64,000 nucleotides of DNA from JBGLNJ01 sp034434835. Its GTDB lineage: Bacteria; Chloroflexota; Anaerolineae; Fen-1058. The notes beneath the pieces were generated by a model. The model searched no databases and was not told the origin of the DNA. It saw nothing but the letters and a program-made list of their open reading frames with translations. The DNA lies in contig DAOTXX010000123.1 in NCBI GenBank assembly GCA_034434835.1, positions 11,949 through 75,948 on the forward strand, read 5' to 3'. Shown in pieces: positions 8,253 to 15,599 of this stretch (the stretch's first letter is position 1; every line of letters starts with the position of its first letter). The translations under genes and the position numbers were made by a program.

Positions 8253-8495
8253 TCAATCTTGCGCCGCCTCTGTCGCGTGCAGGTTAGGGGCCTCGGCAAT
8301 TTGCAGCACAAGGCGCAGAGCCTTGTTCACCACTTTATCCGATGGAAACGCTTGCGCCACATCAGGAGCCAGCACGACCACATTTTTGCCCACGCGCCGA
8401 CCGGGCGCATAGCGCCCCTGCGCGACGATGGTCATCTGGGACAGGTCGTACTCGTCGCGCAGTTCGTAATCGTCAGGGTCATTCTGCTTCTGCAT
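8253..8495 (-). CDS. Small conserved hypothetical protein, antitoxin-like
   Basis: 80 residues, very acidic at the start (QNDPDDYELRDEYDLSQ) and ending with a short helical region containing FPSDKVVNKALR. This acidic-head layout with an FPS-VN-ALR helix resembles small antitoxin or DNA-binding companions found near toxin-antitoxin genes, but I cannot name the family. It lies between the GT39-like gene and the YgiT/DUF4258 pair, all on the minus strand. It has no obvious toxin partner of its own, so the function is left open. Confidence 0.6.
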   Translation of the reverse strand: MQKQNDPDDYELRDEYDLSQMTIVAQGRYAPGRRVGKNVVVLAPDVAQAFPSDKVVNKALRLVLQIAEAPNLHATEAAQD

Positions 8496-8551
8496 AGAAC
8501 TGCGCCTCCGCTAGGTGGCAACAGGGTGAGGATGGAGCAGCTGGTGTGCCT

Positions 8552-8776
8552 CTAGGCAAATTCGTAAAGAGGGACTGCTCGTGTGGGCTGCGCGGCTGCC
8601 TGCAACAACACTTCGATCCGGCGCACGGTCTCCGGTGTTAAAAGCGCGTCGCCGCATACTGAGCAGACTTGAGCTGGCACATGGTCAAAGATAATCACCT
8701 CTCCATGATAACGCACCGTATGAATGATTGTTCGTTCTTCGTACTCGCCAGGACATCCTACAATACTGCACTGCAT
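8552..8776 (-). CDS. YgiT-type zinc-finger protein (probable antitoxin)
   Basis: 74 residues. Cysteines C3/C8 and the pair in QVCSVCGD form a YgiT/MqsA-type zinc finger, and the middle HTVRYHGEVIIFDHVPAQVC is typical of the domain. Full MqsA antitoxins continue with a helix-turn-helix domain, which is absent here, so this is the short YgiT-only form. It begins 3 bp after the DUF4258 stop, the common order toxin then antitoxin. The inferred role is to bind and neutralise the DUF4258 partner. Confidence 0.85.
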   Translation of the reverse strand: MQCSIVGCPGEYEERTIIHTVRYHGEVIIFDHVPAQVCSVCGDALLTPETVRRIEVLLQAAAQPTRAVPLYEFA

Positions 8777-8779
8777 ACT

Positions 8780-9100
8780 CTATCGCCTCCTCTGGGTGGG
8801 CGTCACCCATTTCGGTAGCCCAGGCTCATATACCGTAATCACAATCAACACGGGCTGCGCCGTTGTACACACAATATGCACGGGGCGTCCGTCGTCAGCA
8901 ACGCCATAAAGCAAACAGCACGATCCTCGTTTGTGCTCAGGGTAGTTTTCCAAAACCTGGGCGGTGGCAATCGCCTGAAGGATCTCGTCAAGTGTAATGT
9001 CCTCCTCTACCATTTCCTGCTGCGCGTGCTGGGTGATGCGGATGTTTTCTGCCGCAGCCTGAGCGCGGATTCGCTCTATCAAGTTGACCTCGTCAAACAA
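8780..9100 (-). CDS. DUF4258 protein (probable RelE-fold toxin)
   Basis: 106 residues from a TTG at 9100 (weak AGG upstream; no better start before the conserved core). The core ITQHAQQEMVEEDITLDEILQAI followed by VLENYPEHKRGSCCLLYGV, GRPVHIVC and VLIVITVYEP matches DUF4258, a small RelE/HigB-like fold found in toxin genes next to YgiT proteins. The end is a basic tail. With the YgiT gene 3 bp downstream it forms a compact toxin-antitoxin-like operon. The catalytic mechanism is unproven for this family, so the activity is inferred. Confidence 0.85.
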   Translation of the reverse strand: MFDEVNLIERIRAQAAAENIRITQHAQQEMVEEDITLDEILQAIATAQVLENYPEHKRGSCCLLYGVADDGRPVHIVCTTAQPVLIVITVYEPGLPKWVTPTQRRR

Positions 9101-9218
9101 ACCTAGCGCATGGCGGTTCTAGTGTACCGCAGAACGCGCGTCGCGACAAGGCGCGGCCAAGCATGAACTGAATGGGTATCGCGACCAAGCGCCGCCCTCT
9201 TGGCGTGCGGTCAGCGGT

Positions 9219-9559
9219 CTAGAGCTTGGACAGAATCTCTGGCCCATGATCGGTGATGGCTATCGCGTGCTCGAATTGCGCCGAAAGCGCTCCATCCGTC
9301 GTGACCACCGTCCAGCGCGCATATGACGCCGGCAAATGGCAGATGGCGGGGCGGGTTGCCTCGATAATCTTTATACAACGTCTGCGCGCCCCAGCCCTTG
9401 AGGTACCCGGACACCAATTGGTCCAGATCGCAGGACTGCACCGGGCCGAACGGCTCCCGAGAGCAAGGTAACCGTCTCGGCCACCAACCATCCCGCGTCG
9501 CGCAGCGCGGCGATTTCGCGCGGGCTTTGGAGGTCAATCGCCCGGTTTTCTCTTGTCAT
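9219..9559 (-). pseudogene. Decayed methionine aminopeptidase (map remnant)
   Basis: Three pieces of a type I methionine aminopeptidase follow each other in different frames on the complement. From the ATG at 9559: AIDLQSPREIAALRDAGWLV and an ETVTLLSGAVRPGA stretch (N-terminus). Then, shifted, LDQLVSGYLKGWGAQTLYKDYRG and PFAGVICA. Then, shifted again, TDGALSAQFEHAIAITDHGPEIL to a TAG at 9219 (C-terminus). The roughly 130 residues between, which hold the metal-binding Asp, His and Glu residues, are gone, so two frameshifts and a large deletion have destroyed it. Its ATG overlaps the upstream gene's stop by ATGA, a trace of a former operon. Nothing else is seen in 9101-9218. Confidence 0.8.
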
Positions 9560-10620
9560 CCTGTGTCTATTCCATCCCGTGTCTCTGGCGTGGGCGCGTT
9601 GCCCAGTTCTATGCCGGTCAGAGCCAAGGGTTCGATGCTGACTATGCTTTTGCTGCACGGCGTATAATAGAGTCGATATGACCGCCCTGCGAACAATGCC
9701 TCATAAGCCTGAGGCGGCACCTCGAAACGTCGGCCATTGATTTCATAAAAATAATCCGTTCTGCGAGTGCGAATGCCGCTGGTCGCTACCTTTATCTTAT
9801 AGACAGGCCCCTCCATCGCAAGCACGCGGCCTTTCGAAACGTCCGGGATGATGGTTGTTACTCCTTCCCACGAATAAAAGCTCACTGCCACAGCCAGCGC
9901 GAAAACGATCGGGATCATCAACGTCATGGACTTGAGATCATGGAGCAAAACGTAACCGGTAAAGGCAATCGCTATGCCGATCATGAGGAGGCCCGCGAGG
10001 ACAGATCCCCACATTGGAACCAGAAGCTGCCAGGCCTGATCCTTTGTCAGTCGCCCCGCGCGGTTGGCCTTGAGCGATTCGACTCTAAAGCCATTGGCGC
10101 AGGCTAATGCGTCCAGCAAGTATAAATCGGTCTGTGACCTCGTGGACAGGGCAGGCTGGTCTATCGAGAGGATCCAGCCGCTACGTGGTAAGTAAAAGAA
10201 GCCATAATTGTCAGGAGGCGGAATTTTGACGCCATAGATAAATCGCAGGCGGCGGCCTTGAATCTGCGCTCCATAGCTTTTGCCCATCCAGACGATTCGG
10301 CCCTCGGCTTGTTCGACTTGCCCTCTGGAGAGATCGAGCCAACCGCTGAGGATGCGTGCCAGGCGCCATATCAATATCCCCAGCAACAACAGCGTTGCCA
10401 GAACTGCGATGGTCACAGAGATTTGCCAGGGCAATACCTGGCGCCACACCCACAAAATACGGCCCACGATCAAGCCGACCAGCACCACTCCCAGCACCAG
10501 GCAGCCTTCCAGGGCGAGCATGATGCCGATGCTAGAGCGCTGCGCCGGCGTCATCATGCCCTGCCGGTTTGCAGCCAGTCCATCTGAATCAGGTGTATTG
10601 TATCGGGGTGATTTTTCCAT
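9556..10620 (-). CDS. Conserved membrane protein of unknown function
   Basis: 354 residues from the ATG at 10620; the same frame stays open further upstream, but that part would overlap the glycosidase gene and is compositionally odd (Arg-rich), so it is not used. Four hydrophobic segments come as two pairs, near residues 27-50/59-80 and about 205-230/236-255. Between the pairs is a soluble domain of about 120 residues, and after the second pair another about 95-residue domain ending TGIRTRRTDYFYEINGRRFEV then a YRLYYTPCSKSIVSIEP stretch. That layout resembles DUF3592-type membrane proteins that carry a small beta domain. No enzymatic motif is visible. Its stop overlaps the start of the map remnant. 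Confidence 0.75.
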   Translation of the reverse strand: MEKSPRYNTPDSDGLAANRQGMMTPAQRSSIGIMLALEGCLVLGVVLVGLIVGRILWVWRQVLPWQISVTIAVLATLLLLGILIWRLARILSGWLDLSRGQVEQAEGRIVWMGKSYGAQIQGRRLRFIYGVKIPPPDNYGFFYLPRSGWILSIDQPALSTRSQTDLYLLDALACANGFRVESLKANRAGRLTKDQAWQLLVPMWGSVLAGLLMIGIAIAFTGYVLLHDLKSMTLMIPIVFALAVAVSFYSWEGVTTIIPDVSKGRVLAMEGPVYKIKVATSGIRTRRTDYFYEINGRRFEVPPQAYEALFAGRSYRLYYTPCSKSIVSIEPLALTGIELGNAPTPETRDGIDTG

Positions 10621-10657
10621 TGTGATAGTCAGCCGATGACAGTTTGCCGCCAGCGGT

Positions 10658-11923
10658 CTATTGCGTCGCATACGCCTTGATCGCCTCATACGCCGGCAGC
10701 GGCGTGAAATCGGGGTTGACCAACCGAAAATAGTATTTGGCCTGGTTCTGTTCATGCTCGTCGGCCGGCTTGAAGAACCACGTAAAGGCGACGCCGACCC
10801 ACGGCCATTCATCCCGGATGCGCTGGTACGCGCGCACCAGGTACTCGCCTTGCTGCTCTGGTGTCACTTGGCCAAACTCGCCCCACTGGATGATCTTGGG
10901 ATCGTTCGGCACGGCGTTCCAGCCGATCTCGGCGATCCAGATCGGCTTGGAGCTATCGCCGTTTTTCACCATCACATCGCGCAGATACATCGGCCGCGCC
11001 AAGTTGGTGATGTTGAAACGCAAACGGCGGTCCGTCGGCCCGGAGCCGAGGCCATAGTCGTTCACGCTCAAGATGTCAAAGCACCGGCCTGCCCCGGCGT
11101 CGTACATCCGCTGGAGAAAGATAAACTCGTTGAGGCCGCCGGTCGGCGGGAAACGATTGAGCGTGAGCGTCTGCCCTAACGCGCCAGAGAGGATCGCCAC
11201 ATTCGGGTCAACCGACTTGGTCCGGTCGTAAGCGGCGCACAGCAATCGGGTATAGGCCTCCGGGTCCACACCGCAGGTAGGGCAATCGCCCCATTCGGGT
11301 GTGAGGTTCGGCTCGTTCCAGATTTGCAGAAAGCGCAGCCGACCCTGATAGCGGCGCAGCACGGCCTCGACAAAATCCGCATAGTCGTTCAGGTCATCTG
11401 GCGGGGCGAACGCGCCGCGCGCCTTGCCATCTTGGCGAGTCCAATCCGGCGGACTGGTCAACCGCGCGACGACCTGAACGTTATACCTGTCCGCCAGGTC
11501 AACGACGTGGTCATATTTGCTCCAGGCGTCCACGCCGTTCGGATCGTTGCGGCGGTCTATAAAATCGCCCTTGCCGGCGATCTCGATGTCGGCCCAGGCA
11601 AATTCTTGGCGGATCCACTTGAAGCCGGCCTCGGCGATCATTTGCATCTGTCGCTCGCGCTTGGCCGGTTCGACTTCTTGTTCGAGAAAAGTGTTGACGC
11701 CAAAGGGGTTGACGCCCGCATAGGTTATGGGCGCGTCAGGTCTCGTTTCAGGTTGAGGACGTGTCCAGTTTGTCGCGTATTGGAGCAGGCCGCGCACCTG
11801 AGCCAGCGGTTCGGTTTCGCCGGAGACTTGCCAGGCTACATGGCGCAGCGGTTCTCGCAATGCCCACGCAGCAATCAGCGCCAGGAGAACAAGCCCGGGA
11901 ATAGCAAGTCGCGCTCGTCGCAT
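10658..11923 (-). CDS. Clan-A glycoside hydrolase-like protein, membrane-anchored or secreted
   Basis: 421 residues. An N-terminal hydrophobic segment (8-21) after MRRAR acts as signal peptide or anchor. The body is a TIM-barrel of the GH39/GH5 type: GFKWIRQEFAWADIE early in the barrel, then the acid/base motif QIWNEPN (E204), and the nucleophile strand IWIAEIGWN (E332). Both glutamates are therefore present, so it is probably active on an extracellular beta-linked glycan; the substrate is unknown. It ends 37 bp before the start of the membrane protein downstream on the same strand, so they may be cotranscribed. Related but shorter proteins occur in the glycan locus at 33768 and 35219. Confidence 0.85.
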   Translation of the reverse strand: MRRARLAIPGLVLLALIAAWALREPLRHVAWQVSGETEPLAQVRGLLQYATNWTRPQPETRPDAPITYAGVNPFGVNTFLEQEVEPAKRERQMQMIAEAGFKWIRQEFAWADIEIAGKGDFIDRRNDPNGVDAWSKYDHVVDLADRYNVQVVARLTSPPDWTRQDGKARGAFAPPDDLNDYADFVEAVLRRYQGRLRFLQIWNEPNLTPEWGDCPTCGVDPEAYTRLLCAAYDRTKSVDPNVAILSGALGQTLTLNRFPPTGGLNEFIFLQRMYDAGAGRCFDILSVNDYGLGSGPTDRRLRFNITNLARPMYLRDVMVKNGDSSKPIWIAEIGWNAVPNDPKIIQWGEFGQVTPEQQGEYLVRAYQRIRDEWPWVGVAFTWFFKPADEHEQNQAKYYFRLVNPDFTPLPAYEAIKAYATQ

Positions 11924-11937
11924 CTGTCTCTCTCATC

Positions 11938-11971
11938 TGACGTTTCACGTTTGACGTTTCACGTTTCACGC
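11938..11971. repeat. Short direct repeats upstream of glycosidase gene
   Basis: The 14-bp unit GACGTTTCACGTTT occurs twice in a row (from about 11939) and is followed by a partial copy. It fills most of the gap between the glycosidase and nucleoside-kinase genes, hence the glycosidase leader. It may be slippage-derived or a repeated binding site. Confidence 0.5.
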
Positions 11972-11981
11972 ATCATGTGGC

Positions 11982-13706
11982 TCACACCGTAAAATCGCGC
12001 AGCGTCGAGCCGCCGATGAATTCCCGCAGGAGCGAGTTGTCGGGGATGTGATCCGGCGGACAAGGCAGGAACCATTCCAGGAATGCGAGCAGCCGCTCGG
12101 CTTCCATGTACTCGGGGCTGCCCGGGCGGATCTGCCGCAGGAGCGGCTCGACCAACGGCTTGAGCACAGCGTGCTCATAGGCCAGCGACGAGTTGAACAT
12201 CACATCGGCATTTTCCTGGAAGGGAAAGATGTTGCGGTTTTCGCCTGCACGCACCGATTCCCATCGGCCGATCGTGACCTTGGCCGTGTAGCCACGTGTG
12301 GCGCTATCGCGCACGATGCGGCGCACCAGGCGTGTATCAGTCGTCGGTACGCGGTTGTGCTGATCAATGTTGAGCTGCGTGAGCGCGGAAACGTAAATAC
12401 GAAAGAGCCGCTCGGGCGAAATCTGCGGCACGAGCGCCGGGTTCAGTCCATGGATGCCTTCGACGAGGATGATGTGGTCAGGCGTGATCGCCAGTGACTT
12501 GCCAGGCTCACGCCTGCCGGTCACAAAGTTATAGCGCGGCAATTGAACTTGTTGTCCTTCCATCAACTTGAGCAATTGCTCGTTAAATAGCGCGAGGTCC
12601 AACGCCTCCAGAGCTTCAAAGTCATAGTTGCCATCTGGGTCCTTGGGCGTGCGTTCCCGATCCACGAAATAGTTGTCCAGCTCGATTGCCACCGGGCGCA
12701 AGCCCTGCGCCAGCAATTGGATCGACAGCCGCTTGGTAAAGGTCGTCTTGCCGGAAGACGAGGGCCCGGCGATGAGCACGGTGCGCACCTGGCCGCGCCG
12801 CTGGCCGATCATCTCGGCGATTTCGGAGATGCGATGCTCGTGCAGCGCCTCGTTGACCAAGATCACTTCGCGGATGCGGTCGGTCTCGATGGCCCGGTTG
12901 AGCGCGGCCACGTCTTCCACCTCCATGATCCGCATCCACTCGGCGTGCTGGCGGAACACCGCGACGAGCTTGGGCGCCTCCGAATAGCCGATCAGATCGC
13001 CGGGGCGGCTGCGGCGTGGAAAGTGCAGCACAAAGCCGGGCGGACGCTCGCGCACGCGAAAGTAGCGCAGGTAGCCTGTCGAAGGCACCATGTAGCCGTA
13101 AAAGTAATCGGTCGTGCCGCGCAGGGTGTAGACGGTGAGGTAATCTTTGGTCCGATATTTGAGCAGCCTCAGCTTATCGTCATAGCCCTGAGCGGTGAAC
13201 ACCTGGCGCGCGGCTTCCAGCGACATGCGCTGCTTGACGATCGGCTCGTCGGCGGCGACGATCTCTCGCATTCGCTTTTCCAGCCGGGCCAGCTCCTCCG
13301 CGTTGAGCGGCGGACGGCCTTTAACCTCGCAATAGAATCCACCGAACGGCATCGAGTGATCCACGATGATACTCGCGTTGGGGAACAACTCGCGCGCCGC
13401 GACAATCAGCAGGAATGACAGCGAGCGGCGATAGATGCGGCTGCCGTCGGTGGTGCTCATCGTGATCGGCGTGGCTTCCACGTCCGAGTTGACGGGCATA
13501 GTCAGCTCGGACAGCTTGCCGTTGACCAGCGCCGCCACGATGGGCACGGACGATTGGAGGTTGGCCGCACGAACGTACGATTCGAGCGTCGTGCCAATCG
13601 GCGCTTCCAAAATCCTGATGTTCCCATTCACGCGCAAACACACCTGGGCCGTCGTGCGCGGCCTGCCGCTCGTGACGACCTCGGGTATCGGTTTATAGCT
13701 CTCCAT
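11982..13706 (-). CDS. TGS-domain nucleoside kinase (uridine kinase-like)
   Basis: 574 residues from the ATG at 13706, chosen because AGGAAGG lies 5 nt upstream. Residues about 20-85 form a TGS-like beta domain (CLRVNGNIRILEAPIGTTLE). Next is a threonyl-tRNA-synthetase second-additional-domain-like region with VDHSMPFGGFYCEV (a divergent HxxxH-type site). The C-terminal half is a P-loop kinase with Walker A GPSSSGKTT (314-322), ELDNYFVDRERTPKD and ILVEGIHGLNP, as in uridine kinase/phosphoribulokinase. Such TGS-PRK fusions are common in Chloroflexota, Firmicutes and Thermotogae; phosphorylation of a nucleoside is likely. It is divergent from deoC, so both may serve nucleoside salvage. Confidence 0.9.
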   Translation of the reverse strand: MESYKPIPEVVTSGRPRTTAQVCLRVNGNIRILEAPIGTTLESYVRAANLQSSVPIVAALVNGKLSELTMPVNSDVEATPITMSTTDGSRIYRRSLSFLLIVAARELFPNASIIVDHSMPFGGFYCEVKGRPPLNAEELARLEKRMREIVAADEPIVKQRMSLEAARQVFTAQGYDDKLRLLKYRTKDYLTVYTLRGTTDYFYGYMVPSTGYLRYFRVRERPPGFVLHFPRRSRPGDLIGYSEAPKLVAVFRQHAEWMRIMEVEDVAALNRAIETDRIREVILVNEALHEHRISEIAEMIGQRRGQVRTVLIAGPSSSGKTTFTKRLSIQLLAQGLRPVAIELDNYFVDRERTPKDPDGNYDFEALEALDLALFNEQLLKLMEGQQVQLPRYNFVTGRREPGKSLAITPDHIILVEGIHGLNPALVPQISPERLFRIYVSALTQLNIDQHNRVPTTDTRLVRRIVRDSATRGYTAKVTIGRWESVRAGENRNIFPFQENADVMFNSSLAYEHAVLKPLVEPLLRQIRPGSPEYMEAERLLAFLEWFLPCPPDHIPDNSLLREFIGGSTLRDFTV

Positions 13707-13797
13707 CTTGGCCTTCCTGTTCAAACTCCCGATAGACGGGTGAATAGCATACCACACTTGCGGCCACACGACAATGATCCTGGTCAGGTCAATCCAT

Positions 13798-13826
13798 TTG
13801 ACACGTTACCTCACAGGGGCTACAAT
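13798..13826 (+). promoter_or_regulatory. Sigma-70-type promoter for deoC
   Basis: TTGACA (13798-13803), a 17-bp spacer and TACAAT (13821-13826) give a near-consensus promoter 38 bp before the deoC ATG. It lies in the 158-bp divergent region shared with the nucleoside-kinase gene. Confidence 0.75.
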
Positions 13827-13864
13827 GCTCCAGTCATCGGGAGTGGGACGGAAAGGACAAGCCT

Positions 13865-14596
13865 ATGGCTGAAAGCCTGCAAACCATCGCCAAGATGATT
13901 GACCATTCGCTGCTGCACCCCACCTTGACCGAGCAGGAGTTGATCGAAGGGTGCAAGCTGGCGCTGCGGTACCATGTCGCCTCTGTCTGCATCAAGCCAT
14001 ATGCCGTGTTGCTGGCAAAGGACGTGTTGGCCGGTTCTGACGTCAAGGTTGGCACGGTGGTCGGATTCCCGCATGGCAGCAGCCGCATGGAGGTCAAGCT
14101 CTACGAGGCCGAGCGGGCGTTGATGGATGGCGCGGTCGAGCTGGACATAGTCGTCAACGTCGGTCAAGTGCTCAGCCGCAATTGGGCATACGTTTCCGAC
14201 GAGATCCGTCTGCTCAACGCGCTGACCTCGATCCACGGTGGGCTGCTCAAAGTCATCTTTGAAAACGATTTTCTCACGGACGATGCTTTCAAAGTCAAGC
14301 TGTGCGAGATTTGCAATAGTCATGCGGTGGCGTTCGTCAAAACGTCCACCGGCTACGGGTTCGTCAGACGCGAGAACGGGATGTATTCGTACCTGGGCGC
14401 AACCGATCACGACCTGGCCTTGATGCGTCAGGAGTGCGTACCGTCCATCCAGATCAAGGCCGCCGGCGGCATACGGACACTGGACGATGTGCTGCGCGTG
14501 CGTGCGCTCGGTGTGACGCGCGTTGGCGCGACGGCGACGGAGGCGATTCTGGAAGAAGCCAGGCGGCGGGGGTATCAATCTCCAAGCGGATCATGA
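13865..14596 (+). CDS. deoC: Deoxyribose-phosphate aldolase
   Basis: 243 residues, the usual length. It splits 2-deoxyribose-5-phosphate into glyceraldehyde-3-phosphate and acetaldehyde in nucleoside catabolism (cytoplasm). Seen: TVVGFPHG, the ELDIVVNVG strand with D94, the Schiff-base lysine K159 in VAFVKTSTGYG, and K198 in IKAAGGIR, matching the catalytic triad of the E. coli enzyme. GGAAAGGA lies just upstream of the ATG, and a strong promoter precedes it. The divergent neighbour is a nucleoside kinase, which fits deoxynucleoside use. The stop overlaps the EamA transporter start by ATGA. Confidence 0.96.
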   Translation: MAESLQTIAKMIDHSLLHPTLTEQELIEGCKLALRYHVASVCIKPYAVLLAKDVLAGSDVKVGTVVGFPHGSSRMEVKLYEAERALMDGAVELDIVVNVGQVLSRNWAYVSDEIRLLNALTSIHGGLLKVIFENDFLTDDAFKVKLCEICNSHAVAFVKTSTGYGFVRRENGMYSYLGATDHDLALMRQECVPSIQIKAAGGIRTLDDVLRVRALGVTRVGATATEAILEEARRRGYQSPSGS

Positions 14597-15492
14597 ACTG
14601 GAACAACCACCCTCGTTGGGCGTATGTGCTGGTCAACCTGGCGACGCTGTTTTGGGCCAGCAACTTTGCGCTGGGGCGACTGCTCCGCAACGACATCGGC
14701 CCGTTCGTCCTCACGGCTATACGCTTTACCATTGCTGCGCTCATTTTGACGGCACTGGCATCGCGGCTTCCGGCTGAGGAGCGCGCGCCGGGTCGCCACT
14801 GGCTGTTGCTGCTCGGCATGGGCCTCACGGGCGTGTTTGGCTTTAGCAGCCTGCTCTATAGCGGCCTGCGCTTTACAACCGCGACGAACGGTTCGCTCAT
14901 CAACGGCACGGGGCCGCTCGTCACTGGCTTGCTCGCGGCGTTGCTCTTGCGTGAAAGCTTTACCCGCCGCAGCGTCGTCGGCGCGATCATTTCGCTGATC
15001 GGCGTGTCATTCATTGTCAGCAGCGGCTCGTTTGATACGCTGCTGCACATGCAGTTCAATACGGGCGATCTGTTCGTGCTGACGGCGGTGGTGATCTGGG
15101 GCTTGTATTCCGTCATGAGCCGCGTCGTCACGCGCTCGCGTTCGGCACTTTCAGTCACCATGCTTTCGACATGGCTGAGCCTGCCGATGCTTTACCCGGC
15201 CGCCGTGTGGGAGTGGCGAGCGCGTCCGCCCACGCTCAGCTTGCCGGTGATGCTGGCCGTCGTTTACATCGGCGTCTTTCCTTCGGTCGTGTCATTTCTT
15301 TCGTGGAACGAAGGCGTGCGCCGATTGGGGCCGAGCAAGGTGATGGCGTTTTACAATATGCTGCCAGTGTTCGCCACGCTGATCGGCGTAGTGCTGTTGG
15401 GCGAGCCGTTCAGCCTTTCGCAACTGGCGGGCGGCGGGCTGATCATCTCCGGCAGCCTGATCAGCGCCTGGGCAGATTTGAGAAAGATGTGA
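14593..15492 (+). CDS. EamA/DMT-family transporter
   Basis: 299 residues with ten hydrophobic segments in two EamA halves. The first half contains NLATLFWASNFALGRLLRNDIGPF and TATNGSLINGTGPLV, and the second half VVIWGLYSVMSRVV and FNMLPVFATLIG-like stretches (seen as YNMLPVFATLIGVVLLGEP). The family exports metabolites such as amino acids or nucleobases across the inner membrane; the substrate is not evident. The ATG at 14593 overlaps the deoC stop (ATGA), so the two are cotranscribed and possibly linked in nucleoside metabolism. The frame stays open upstream inside deoC but that is not coding. Confidence 0.9.
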   Translation: MNWNNHPRWAYVLVNLATLFWASNFALGRLLRNDIGPFVLTAIRFTIAALILTALASRLPAEERAPGRHWLLLLGMGLTGVFGFSSLLYSGLRFTTATNGSLINGTGPLVTGLLAALLLRESFTRRSVVGAIISLIGVSFIVSSGSFDTLLHMQFNTGDLFVLTAVVIWGLYSVMSRVVTRSRSALSVTMLSTWLSLPMLYPAAVWEWRARPPTLSLPVMLAVVYIGVFPSVVSFLSWNEGVRRLGPSKVMAFYNMLPVFATLIGVVLLGEPFSLSQLAGGGLIISGSLISAWADLRKM

Positions 15493-15526
15493 GACCTGGA
15501 AGATAAGAGCCTAAAAGCCCAGCCAA

Positions 15527-15548
15527 GGGCGGGCATGGGAGCCTACCC
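15527..15548. repeat. Imperfect copy of a short hairpin repeat
   Basis: GGGCGGGC-ATGGGA-GCCTACCC, followed by CTAG, resembles the perfect hairpin at 24979-25000 (same loop ATGGGA, same following CTAG). It sits in the 107-bp gap before the SLC13-type permease, where nothing else was recognised. Confidence 0.4.
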
Positions 15549-15599
15549 GGCTAGTTTTCGGATAAGCCAAATCCTTCTGGGCTGGAGGCCTGACGTGCG

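Noticed and set aside
10620..10812. N-terminal extension of the membrane protein encoded at 9556-10620
   Set aside because: The added part is Arg/Ser/Met-rich, overlaps the glycosidase gene and has no ribosome site. The ATG at 10620 fits the gap.
15493..15599. Riboswitch before the SLC13-type permease
   Set aside because: Only short imperfect stems are visible and no conserved riboswitch core could be recognised by eye.
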